From JBBRYB01 sp038238115 (lineage in GTDB: Bacteria; Actinomycetota; Actinomycetes; Propionibacteriales; Nocardioidaceae): a DNA stretch of 25,962 nucleotides. The notes beneath the pieces were generated by a model. That model did not search any database, was not told the DNA's origin, and saw nothing but the letters and a program-made list of their open reading frames with translations. The position numbers were made by a program, and so were the translations under genes. Below, piece by piece: positions 17,237-25,549 of this stretch (position 1 is its first letter; each line of letters opens with the position of its first letter). The DNA lies in assembly GCA_038238115.1 (NCBI GenBank), contig JBBRYB010000042.1, positions 1 through 25,962 on the forward strand, read 5' to 3'.

Positions 17237-17940
17237 GTTTGCTCACTCGGGTGACCAGCCTGCGCACCGCTGCGGTCGCGGTCGACGACGTGGTCAAGAT
17301 CAAGACCCGGACCGGCGACCTGCGAACCCTCGCGGAGCGCCTGGATGCCCCCGCGAAGCAGTTACCGACACTGATTACTGCCTTGGCCGAATTGGCCAAG
17401 GTCGACGCACCTCTCGACGGCGACTCCGTGCAAGACGCAGCCGACACGGTCACAACGATCCGCTCACTCGCCGGCGCACTGCCCGGAATACCGGTGGACG
17501 CACCGCTGGACCTGCCCAAGTCGCAGGTCAAAGCCGTCGAGAACCTCACCAAGAAGCTCAGCCTGTTCGTCGAGGCGCACTGGCTGCCCTTCCGAGACCG
17601 GGATCTGCCCGCGATCAACGAGGAACTGGTCGAGGCACTCGCTGCCGGCGGCGTCGATGTCGAGGACGTCCGCAACAAACTGATCAGCGCGCAGATCACG
17701 ATCATGAGCATCCGGTACCGGAGCGTCCCGCAGGAAGGCGACGTCGACAGGTTCACCGAGGCGCTGGCGGCGCTGCGCGCCTGTGGTGAGGAGATCAGCA
17801 CCCTGGTGGACCCCGCTCTGGCTGAGGGAATTCTCGAGTCCCAAACGGAGGGGATCCCGCTGAGCTGGTTCACACCAGAGCGGATCACCGCGGTGACCGG
17901 GCTCGGCATCCTCGATCGGTTCCGGGTGCATCTGAAGTGA
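17233..17940 (+). CDS. dpdI: DpdI, small helical protein of unknown function
   Basis: This 235-residue protein begins MSLLTRVTSLRTAAVAVDDVV. I recognise no catalytic motif. The whole chain looks alpha-helical and charged, with regular hydrophobic spacing suggesting a coiled or bundled fold. It may be a partner subunit of DpdH or DpdJ. The ATG at 17233 overlaps the dpdH stop as ATGA, and its own stop overlaps the next start as GTGA, so its amount is probably tied to both neighbours. The name comes from the position between the ATPase and the large helicase gene, not from sequence features. Confidence 0.6.
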   Translation: MSLLTRVTSLRTAAVAVDDVVKIKTRTGDLRTLAERLDAPAKQLPTLITALAELAKVDAPLDGDSVQDAADTVTTIRSLAGALPGIPVDAPLDLPKSQVKAVENLTKKLSLFVEAHWLPFRDRDLPAINEELVEALAAGGVDVEDVRNKLISAQITIMSIRYRSVPQEGDVDRFTEALAALRACGEEISTLVDPALAEGILESQTEGIPLSWFTPERITAVTGLGILDRFRVHLK

Positions 17941-20900
17941 CCTCCCCCCTGCACGCGCGACTACTGGACCGATTGGAAGCCCTTGAGGACCCCTTGCTGT
18001 GCTGGGGCGTCGTCGACGGCGGCTTCAGTGAGGCCGAATTGCGGACGTACGTCGCCGAGGAACTAAAGCGCGCCGGGTCGCTCGACGACGTCGACGACGT
18101 GATCGAGGCGATGACCGAGCAGGCTTTGCTGGTCCAAGACCTCACCCACTCCCCCACCCGCTGGCGCACCCGAAACGGCGAGACTATGCGATTACTCGCC
18201 CGCCTGCGGCAGATCATGCTCAGCGGGTCCTGGCAGAGCGGCGCAAACCTGGTCTCCGACTTTCGGTATGCGCGCCGCCCCCGGGCCTACCCGGTCCGGG
18301 ACCAGGCTTGGGGCCAGGTGCTGGACGGAGTCGGCGGGGCCAATGAAACCCACGAGGCGGTCATCGATGCGATGACCGCCGATGGCACCGACCATTTCCG
18401 GCTCAGCGGGTTCCAGGTACGGGCTACTCGACAGACGCTTACGGCGTTGAGCGCTCCCTTGACTAGCGCGATTGTCGTGGGCGCCGGCACCGGCAGCGGC
18501 AAGACTCTGGCGTTCTACTTGCCAGCCTTCGCCTACTTGGCGGGCCTGAGGGACCCAACCCGATGGACCCGAGCGCTCGCGGTCTACCCACGGACCGAGC
18601 TGCTCAAGGACCAATTGGACACTGCGTTCGCGAACGCGCGCCGACTAGAGCCGCTGTGGACGAAGTCGAGCGGTCGCCCGATGACGATCGGGGCTCTGTA
18701 CGCCAGCACACCCCAAAACGCCAACTGGATGGGCGGTACCTACGGCACCTGGCCCAAGCGAGCGACCGGGTACGCCTCACCCCAGCTACGGTGCCCCGGC
18801 GACGGCTACACCCGCTGCGGCGGCGAACTGGTCTGGCCGTTTGACGACGTGAAGCAGAAGAAGGAGCGCCTGGTCTGCTGGTCCTGCAAGCGCTCCTTCG
18901 ATGACTCGATGGTCGTGCTTACCCGCGACCGGATGCGCACGCACCCGCCGGACGTCCTCTTCGTCACCACCGAGATGCTCAACCGTGGTCTGTCCGAGTT
19001 GCAACTTCGGCAGACCTTCGGGGTGGGAGTAACGAAGAAGCCGCGACTGATGCTCCTCGACGAGATCCACACCTATGACGGCACCACCGGAGCACAGGCG
19101 GCGATGGTGCTGCGCCGTTGGCATCACAGCCTGCAGGGGCCAATCACCTTTGTCGGGCTGTCCGCGACCTTGTCGAACCCGATACGGCATATGGCCGACC
19201 TCACCGGCGTCGCCGACGATTTGGTCACCAGCATCGCCCCGGAGTCAGGCGAGATGGAGTACGAGGGCGCCGAATACCTGATCGCGCTGCGCAGCGACCC
19301 GACCAGCGGCGCATCGGTGCTCTCGACCACCATCCAGGCGTCCATGCTGCTGCCCCGCACCCAGGACGCCCCAGACTCACGCATCTCCGATGGACTGCTG
19401 GGCACCAAGGCCTTCGTATTCACCGACGATCTGGACGTGACCAACCGTTTGTACGGCTACCTCCTCGACGCCGAGGGCCAGCGCTACTTCAGCGGCAGGT
19501 CCGAGCACACCAAGAAGCCGCTCGCCTCGATCCGGGTCCCATCCACAGACCCGCTAAATCAACGACGCGCAGGCCAAGTCTGGGACCTGCCGAACGCGAT
19601 CGGCCACAAGTTCGCCGACAAGGGCACCGGATTGAACGTCGGCCGGACGACGTCCCAAGACTCCGGGGTGGACGCGAACGCGCAATTGATCGTCGCAACT
19701 GCATCCCTGGAGGTCGGTTACGACGACCCCGATGTCGGTGTCGTCATCCAGCACAAGGCGCCACGCGGCGTGGCGGCGTTCCTGCAACGCAGGGGCCGAG
19801 CGGGCCGGAAACGCGGCATGCGCCCGTACACCGCCGTGGTGCTCTCCGACTACGGCCGCGACCGCGCGACCTACGAGGCCTGGGACACGCTTTTCGACCC
19901 CGTGCTCCCCGACCTGGTGCTGCCGATCCGCAACCGAGCGGTGCTGCGGATGCAGGCGACGATCGCGATGATCGACTGGCTCGCCGGCCAGTTGAGCGTC
20001 CAAAATGTACCGCTCACGACCAAGGCCTGGGGAGCACTGGCGACGCCGGCGGCCGCGAGTTTCCCGCCGGGACGGGAGACCCAGACTAAGGCCGTCGCCA
20101 TCCTGCGGTCCTTGATGCGCGACCCGGTGCTCCAGCGCAGCCTGCGCGAATGGGTCCAAGGGGCCCTCCACCTCACCGACGCCGAGGCCAACGAGATCCT
20201 CTGGCATCCGCCTCGCCCGCTGCTGCTCGCGGCCGTCCCGACCCTCGCCCGCCGTCTGCAGAGCGAGTGGGCTGTCGCCACGCCGACCGACATCATCAAA
20301 CTGCGGGACACAACGGGCGAGAACCCGCTCCCCGACTTCTTCCCCATGAACCTGTTCAGCGAGCTCGCACTGCCCGAGATCTACGTCTCGATCCCCCCGC
20401 AGACACGGAAGGAGACCGAGCCCAAGCTCGAGGCGATGCGGATGGGCCAGATGCTGCGCGAGTACGCCCCCGGCAGGGTGTCCCGCCGGTTCGCCACTCG
20501 GAACCTCGATCACCGGCACTGGATCCCGGTGCCGTTGGGGAGCCGCGAGGCCATCATCGACCTCGCCCCGACACTCCTCGCCTTTCAACGCGAGGAGTCG
20601 TGCACCATCGACCTGAACGGCACCGCGACCAAGGTGTCGGTGGTCCGGCCCAACCAGGTGAGGCTCGAACTTCCACCTGAGGACATCAAGGACTCGTCGA
20701 ACGCATCGATGGTATGGCGGTCCCAGTTCCTGGAGAACGGCGCCGGCCTGGTGCTGCGGGTGCCGGCCACCGACCCGATCGGCCGCTACCTGGCTGAGGC
20801 CCGCTTCTTCCTACACGCGCAGAACTCGCACCTAGACGTCCACCGAGTAGCCACCGAATCCGACGCCACCTTGATGGTCAAGGGCGCGCCGGGCCAGCCC

Positions 20901-22433
20901 GATGCTGAGATGCAGGTCCGGAGTCGGTTCACCTTGGACGGCGAGCAGGTCTGCCTGGGAGCCACCTACGACGTCGACGGCCTTCGGATGACGATCACTC
21001 TCCCGGAGTCCATCACCCCGCCTGACCACGTCATGCCGGGTTTGCGCAGCGCCTGGTTCCGGCATGTTCTGACCACCGACCCGTTGCTGCTGGATCGCGT
21101 AAATGGCTTCCAGGTCGGCTGGTTCCACCAAGCACTCGAGTGCATGCTGCTGATGACAGCAGTGACTAACAAGACGAGCTTGTCCGAGGCGTATCGGACG
21201 GTGAAGGGATCGTTGGACAAGCACCTCGACGCCACCTTGGACGCGCTATTCCGTAGCCCTGGCGTTGGCGAGTCCGACAGCCTCACCGTGAGCCGGATGG
21301 GCAAGCGGTTGAAAGGCGAACTCAAAGACCCGGCCGTCGTCGCGCGGCTAGATGTCCTCTCCGAGCAACTCTGGGCTCCGGATCCGGAGCGATTTCAGGC
21401 CTGGCTTCAGGAGCGCACCCTGTCCACCATCGGCCTAGCAGCGCTGGCAGCCGCCCGGCAGATCTGCCCCGAGCATGACCCGGACGGCGTCGTGGTCGAC
21501 GTCGAGCCGGGCTTCGATGCCGACAACGGGCCGCGGACCGGCCAGGTATGGCTGTCGGAGGCTTCCAACGGCGGCGGCGGGTTCGTCGAGGCCCTCGCCG
21601 CCCGGGTCCGGCCCGATCCCCGCCGATTTCTCCGGTTGATCATGCGCGCGGTGCAGCCTTCCTCGAATGAGCTTGTCGACACTCACATGCAGCGCCTGGT
21701 GCACCTGATCACCACGGATCACGACTGGCGCACGTTGGTCAGTGATTTCCGGTCAGCCCCCACGCAGGCCGACCGTGTCACCGGTCTAGCGCACATCCGC
21801 GACGCGCTGCGCGGGTCCGGTATCTATGGGGCCGAGCAGTCGGTCGTTTCCTGCCTGGCCAACCGGGCCCTCCGGCCGGGCTCGAGCGTGGCGACCGACG
21901 ATGCGCTGCGCGCGCTGATCGACAGTTGGTCGGGCGAGGAGGACCGCGTCGGGGTGGAGATCCCGCCTCGGACTTGGGCCTACCTGATGCGGGAGCGGAC
22001 CGACTTGGACGCCGGCCTGGTGCTCAGCACCGGCGCCACCGAGCGGCAGCGAATGGATGCGATCCAGTCGGTCCTCTGGCCCCGTGGCTGGGCTCTGCGA
22101 GCGGAGGAACTGCAGGCCTGGAACCTCTTCGCCGACAACGTGCCCGCGGCCCCTGACCTGCTCCGCGCCGTGGTTGCCGGCAAGGACGCGGCGCTTGACG
22201 TGAGCTTGCCCGACGCCGCCACGAACGTCCGTGCGGTCTTGGCAAAGAACGGCTCTGCCCAAGTCATCGCGGCACCTGAGGCCGCTGCTGTGCTGGCCGA
22301 CCTCCTGATCGATCTGAGCACTGAACCGGTAACCACGGACTACCTGCACGTGTACCCGCGTGTCGTCGAGATCGAGCACCACCCGGACGGAAGCGTCGTC
22401 GTCTCGCTCGAACTGTCGGAGATCTCGACATGA
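17937..22433 (+). CDS. dpdJ: DpdJ, very large superfamily 2 helicase
   Basis: At 1498 residues this is the largest protein of the island. The helicase core shows Walker A GAGTGSGKT at 182-190, a DEIH box at 375-378, GLSATLSNP near 407, a TASLEVGYDDPDVGVVIQ segment, and QRRGRAGR at 617-624. A four-Cys zinc site (Cys286, Cys294, Cys314, Cys317) is inserted between motifs I and II. This layout recalls YprA/MrfA-type and DISARM DrmA-type helicases. Near residue 1205 a WLSEASNGGGGFVEAL segment faintly resembles the glycine-rich part of DUF1998 domains, without its cysteines. It is presumed to translocate on target DNA next to the nuclease candidate DpdK. The GTG start at 17937 overlaps the dpdI stop, and its own stop overlaps dpdK. 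Confidence 0.85.
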   Translation: MTSPLHARLLDRLEALEDPLLCWGVVDGGFSEAELRTYVAEELKRAGSLDDVDDVIEAMTEQALLVQDLTHSPTRWRTRNGETMRLLARLRQIMLSGSWQSGANLVSDFRYARRPRAYPVRDQAWGQVLDGVGGANETHEAVIDAMTADGTDHFRLSGFQVRATRQTLTALSAPLTSAIVVGAGTGSGKTLAFYLPAFAYLAGLRDPTRWTRALAVYPRTELLKDQLDTAFANARRLEPLWTKSSGRPMTIGALYASTPQNANWMGGTYGTWPKRATGYASPQLRCPGDGYTRCGGELVWPFDDVKQKKERLVCWSCKRSFDDSMVVLTRDRMRTHPPDVLFVTTEMLNRGLSELQLRQTFGVGVTKKPRLMLLDEIHTYDGTTGAQAAMVLRRWHHSLQGPITFVGLSATLSNPIRHMADLTGVADDLVTSIAPESGEMEYEGAEYLIALRSDPTSGASVLSTTIQASMLLPRTQDAPDSRISDGLLGTKAFVFTDDLDVTNRLYGYLLDAEGQRYFSGRSEHTKKPLASIRVPSTDPLNQRRAGQVWDLPNAIGHKFADKGTGLNVGRTTSQDSGVDANAQLIVATASLEVGYDDPDVGVVIQHKAPRGVAAFLQRRGRAGRKRGMRPYTAVVLSDYGRDRATYEAWDTLFDPVLPDLVLPIRNRAVLRMQATIAMIDWLAGQLSVQNVPLTTKAWGALATPAAASFPPGRETQTKAVAILRSLMRDPVLQRSLREWVQGALHLTDAEANEILWHPPRPLLLAAVPTLARRLQSEWAVATPTDIIKLRDTTGENPLPDFFPMNLFSELALPEIYVSIPPQTRKETEPKLEAMRMGQMLREYAPGRVSRRFATRNLDHRHWIPVPLGSREAIIDLAPTLLAFQREESCTIDLNGTATKVSVVRPNQVRLELPPEDIKDSSNASMVWRSQFLENGAGLVLRVPATDPIGRYLAEARFFLHAQNSHLDVHRVATESDATLMVKGAPGQPDAEMQVRSRFTLDGEQVCLGATYDVDGLRMTITLPESITPPDHVMPGLRSAWFRHVLTTDPLLLDRVNGFQVGWFHQALECMLLMTAVTNKTSLSEAYRTVKGSLDKHLDATLDALFRSPGVGESDSLTVSRMGKRLKGELKDPAVVARLDVLSEQLWAPDPERFQAWLQERTLSTIGLAALAAARQICPEHDPDGVVVDVEPGFDADNGPRTGQVWLSEASNGGGGFVEALAARVRPDPRRFLRLIMRAVQPSSNELVDTHMQRLVHLITTDHDWRTLVSDFRSAPTQADRVTGLAHIRDALRGSGIYGAEQSVVSCLANRALRPGSSVATDDALRALIDSWSGEEDRVGVEIPPRTWAYLMRERTDLDAGLVLSTGATERQRMDAIQSVLWPRGWALRAEELQAWNLFADNVPAAPDLLRAVVAGKDAALDVSLPDAATNVRAVLAKNGSAQVIAAPEAAAVLADLLIDLSTEPVTTDYLHVYPRVVEIEHHPDGSVVVSLELSEIST

Positions 22434-22942
22434 GACGGATCACGACCTCGGGAAACGGCCAGACACGCGTACTAAACGACCTGCTGCAGAACCTCCTTGT
22501 CACCGAACTGCTGGTGCCGTCGAAGCAACTGTGGGTGCTCTCTCCTTGGATCTCGGACATCGTCGTCATCGACAACGCGGCAGGGCAGTTCAAGACCGTC
22601 CTGCCCGGCCTACCGGCCCGGCCGATCCGGCTCACCGAGGTTTTGATCGAACTGGCCCGACGCGGATCCGACGTTCGAGTGGTCATGCGAGACGTCGATA
22701 CGAACGACATCGCCCGGCAACGTCTGCAGGATCCGTCCAATACCGGCGCGCGCCCGACGGTAACGATCCAAAACAACCTGCACGACAAGGGCATCGTCGG
22801 CGACCGCTTCCACATCCAGGGATCGATGAACTTCACCTACTTCGGCCAGGCGGTCAACGAAGAGGGCGTCACGGTCACGTCAGATCCTCACGAAATCTCC
22901 CAGGCGCGCATCGCCTACAACTCGAAATATGACAGCTCATGA
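22430..22942 (+). CDS. dpdK: DpdK, small phospholipase D-fold protein, likely nuclease
   Basis: This 170-residue protein has one HKD-type motif, HxKx4D, with His118, Lys120 and Asp125 (HDKGIVGD), followed by GSMNFTYFG as in PLD-superfamily nucleases. Enzymes with a single HKD motif usually form a dimer to build one active site. It is the only protein in the window with a recognisable nuclease signature, so it is the best candidate for cutting unmodified DNA. It is tightly coupled to the large helicase gene upstream (ATGA) and to the gene downstream (ATGA), which parallels the helicase-PLD pairing of DISARM systems. Other Dpd proteins could carry an unrecognised nuclease. Confidence 0.82.
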   Translation: MRRITTSGNGQTRVLNDLLQNLLVTELLVPSKQLWVLSPWISDIVVIDNAAGQFKTVLPGLPARPIRLTEVLIELARRGSDVRVVMRDVDTNDIARQRLQDPSNTGARPTVTIQNNLHDKGIVGDRFHIQGSMNFTYFGQAVNEEGVTVTSDPHEISQARIAYNSKYDSS

Positions 22943-25182
22943 GCGCTCTCGACGACTTCTTCGGTGATGGCAACACCATCCAGCCGACCACCGTCCCTAT
23001 CGAACTGCAGGCGGTGATAGAGACCTGGCAGGCGGAAATCGCCCAGAACCGCATCGGATTCCTGCCGCGCTTGGTCAACGGACGGCTGTATTGGTACGGA
23101 TTCGCCCCATCCCCGCGCGAGCGCCGAGAACTCTTGGACCTGCTCGATGGTTGGATCGGTCCGACGTACAGCGACCTTGGGCGCACTCGCGGCGACCTCG
23201 ATCTGCACGATCCGTTCGACGCCGACCTGCGCCAGTTGCCGACGCCACCACTGCGGTTCGAGGTGCTCCCGAGGGTGGCCCCGGGATCTACACACGCGCG
23301 CCAAGAGGTTCGCGATGCGCTGCAGATGATGTCGCGTCTAATCAAGAGTCGACCTTCGTCGGAATTCGACGCACCGCGGACGACCGTGGAGGTGCTCGAT
23401 GACCTCGGCCATGCGATCTCCGCACTTGACCGACGAGTCGCGCTGGCATGCTTGCGGGAACTCGAGGCAACTGCCGATCTTGACCAGACCAACCTCGCGT
23501 TCCTTCGGTTGCGCATGTACGCGGGGCTGCACGACTGGGCCGCGATCATGGCAGACCAGGATCTGCCGCACATCCTGGCCATGCGCCGTCCGCTGGGAGT
23601 GACCCGCGTGATCCAACGCGCGGTCTACGCGACCCACTGCGAAGCGGCCGATGTCGATGGGCGCGACGTCGACCTGGTCGCCTCCGTCGCCGATCTGCCA
23701 AATAGTTTCCAGGCGCTGGCAACCGGAGCGGTCACACGTCGTCGCTCGGATGTCGTTCTCGAATTTCTTCTCGCTCTGCACTCTGCGAACCCGACCCCAA
23801 CACTGACCCGGCTCCTCGGCGAGGCCGAGCGAATTGAAGCGGGGCTGGCAGACCGTTTGCATCTCTTGATGCCATCCGACGTCGGGCGAGTCAGAGACGT
23901 CGAGGTTGTCGAAATATCATCGCCCCAGACGCGCATCGACGAGACCGCACCAGCAGTCGACCCCGACGAGTCACCCGCAACAGACCCCGAATCTTCACTT
24001 CAACTCGCCATTCGCCAGGTCAGGGATGGTGAGTTGCACGAAGCCTTCGCTACAGGACGTGCGCTTCCTCCAAGTCCAGATGTCGCGAGTCTGCTGCTGT
24101 TCTGCGCACGTGAACTCGAATCAGAGGAAGTCGTCGCCGAAGTCACTGGCTACCTAGACACGCACGGTCTGCGCGACGTCCTGGCCGCCGGTGACATTCA
24201 GCAACGTGAGGCTCTAGCGTGGCTCGATGAGTTCGGACGACCGGAGAAGACGCTCGGCTGGCTGGGGTGGTTCGAGCGCCTGTCCGAGGACGCCAATCAG
24301 CTCGGACCCGATGTCGACCCCGAGGTTAGCGCCAGGTGGGAGCCGCTCGAGCGCACCCAGGCTTCTCAACTGCTATTCGGCTGCTCCGAGACCGCGCTCG
24401 GTAGGTTTGGCGAGCGTGGCGGCCAGTTCATGGCGGCCCATCGCAACCTATTCGTCGAGGACGGTGCCGGCGAGTTGATCGAACGCGTTCTCGCCTGTCT
24501 CGCGATCGGCGCGAAGAACTCCGCAGGAGCCAGGGTGCAAACGCTCGCTCTGCTCGACCATCTGGCCGAAGGCAGCCCGACTACGGCGATCGTTTCATCG
24601 GCTCTGGAGTGGGCCGGCGAGATCGTGTCAATCAATATTTCAGCCGTGGCAACGACGTGGGCGGTGGACGTCCTGCAGACCGCGACGAGCGGTCCCTCTG
24701 CTGTCGCGATGGCTGCCAAGCACCAACTCTTCTACGGCATTACGGGCCTTATCCGCCCGTTCAAGTCGGCACTGGATCTGACGGACCTAGAAGCACTGAA
24801 GATTATTGCCGAAGAGCTCGGTGTGGACGTGCCTGACGACTTGCTCCTCGGAACTGTGGACGATGTCGATCCCGCCGCGCCGTACCGCTATCTCGAAGAC
24901 CAGACGGTGGTCTTGTACTCGTTGACCGAATCGGCGACGACGCGAGCCGCCCAAGTCTTGCGAAGGATGGTGCCCGGGTTGGATGTAAAGACGAGCGCCG
25001 AACACGACGGCAGCCCAAAACTTGCCGCCCAAAGCGCGAATGCAGACATCTTCGTGATGGTCGCCGCCTCGGCTAAGCACGCTGCCACCGACTTTATCAA
25101 GGCCAACCGGGCACCAAAGTCACTGATTCAGGTCAACTCCCGGGGTACCTCTGCCATCCTGCGCGCGCTCGCTGAGGGGTAG
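22939..25182 (+). CDS. dpdD: Last restriction-module protein, assigned as DpdD
   Basis: This 747-residue protein has no catalytic motif I can name. The N-terminal 330 residues are mixed and partly helical. An acidic linker (about 325-352, PDESPATDPESS) leads into helical repeats (LQLAIRQVRDGELHEAFATG and following). The last 100 residues (VVLYSLTESATTRAAQVLRRM..., SAEHDGSPKLA, ADIFVMVAASAKHAATDFIK, INSRGTS-like end) resemble the DUF2325 fold. The DpdD name is by elimination: it is the remaining expected member and the last gene of a coupled operon after DpdK. ATG 22939 overlaps the dpdK stop. The operon ends with TAG at 25180-25182. Confidence 0.55.
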   Translation: MSALDDFFGDGNTIQPTTVPIELQAVIETWQAEIAQNRIGFLPRLVNGRLYWYGFAPSPRERRELLDLLDGWIGPTYSDLGRTRGDLDLHDPFDADLRQLPTPPLRFEVLPRVAPGSTHARQEVRDALQMMSRLIKSRPSSEFDAPRTTVEVLDDLGHAISALDRRVALACLRELEATADLDQTNLAFLRLRMYAGLHDWAAIMADQDLPHILAMRRPLGVTRVIQRAVYATHCEAADVDGRDVDLVASVADLPNSFQALATGAVTRRRSDVVLEFLLALHSANPTPTLTRLLGEAERIEAGLADRLHLLMPSDVGRVRDVEVVEISSPQTRIDETAPAVDPDESPATDPESSLQLAIRQVRDGELHEAFATGRALPPSPDVASLLLFCARELESEEVVAEVTGYLDTHGLRDVLAAGDIQQREALAWLDEFGRPEKTLGWLGWFERLSEDANQLGPDVDPEVSARWEPLERTQASQLLFGCSETALGRFGERGGQFMAAHRNLFVEDGAGELIERVLACLAIGAKNSAGARVQTLALLDHLAEGSPTTAIVSSALEWAGEIVSINISAVATTWAVDVLQTATSGPSAVAMAAKHQLFYGITGLIRPFKSALDLTDLEALKIIAEELGVDVPDDLLLGTVDDVDPAAPYRYLEDQTVVLYSLTESATTRAAQVLRRMVPGLDVKTSAEHDGSPKLAAQSANADIFVMVAASAKHAATDFIKANRAPKSLIQVNSRGTSAILRALAEG

Positions 25183-25497
25183 CGGCAGAGGGTCGCGCTC
25201 CTGTACGCCTCCGGTAGCAGCACCGACCCGCCAAACGGGGCACCGAGCCGTTGCGCGACGACCGTGCCGTCGCTGATGCGAAAACGGCCGGTATGTGCTC
25301 AGCCAATGTTCGGGCCGGCGCGCCGCGCCGATCGGTGGTCGATTGACTCCCGTAGCTCCTGACGGCTCTCCCGTGCGCCCGCCGGTGTTTCCGGCGAGAG
25401 GCAGGCGGCCGAAGCTCGTTCCGAGTGATCACGAGGAGCTCGGTATTGATCGGAGCGGTGATCGGGACATACTGCTCCCGAACCGGGTTCCCGGGAG
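25183..25497. other. Non-coding stretch between dpd operon end and IS6-type element
   Basis: These 315 bases hold no convincing gene on either strand. A 131-codon minus-strand frame crosses the dpdD end and the IS boundary and looks spurious. A stem CGCCGG/CCGGCG with a 5-nt loop lies at 25380-25396 but has no T-run. The dpd operon may end here by Rho-dependent termination or read on. Eight bases at 25490-25497 would be one copy of a target duplication if the IS transposed here, but the other end is outside the window. Confidence 0.5.
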
Positions 25498-25511
25498 GGC
25501 TCTGTTGCGTT
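25498..25511. repeat. Terminal inverted repeat of the IS6-family element
   Basis: GGCTCTGTTGCGTT matches the consensus outer end of IS6-family elements at its first 11 bases. Its mate lies outside the window, so the pair and any 8-bp target duplication could not be checked. Confidence 0.75.
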
Positions 25512-25549
25512 GGCCGATCTATCGGCATGATTGAACCGACGCCGGGGAA

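Noticed and set aside
19554..20588. 344-codon minus-strand and 323-codon plus-strand (19118-20089) frames inside dpdJ
   Set aside because: Arg/Pro-rich compositional shadows of the DpdJ frame, which carries the ordered helicase motifs.
7246..25182. BREX or DISARM system
   Set aside because: No methyltransferase, PglZ or DrmB gene is present; the TGT-like gene, DGQHR proteins and preQ0 genes point to Dpd. Similarity to DISARM is kept only as a finding about DpdJ-DpdK.
25380..25396. Hairpin as Rho-independent terminator of the dpd operon
   Set aside because: Six-pair stem without a T-run and about 200 bp after the last stop.
25133..25528. 131-codon minus-strand frame after dpdD
   Set aside because: It runs antisense into the dpdD end and through the IS terminal repeat; no family resemblance was seen.
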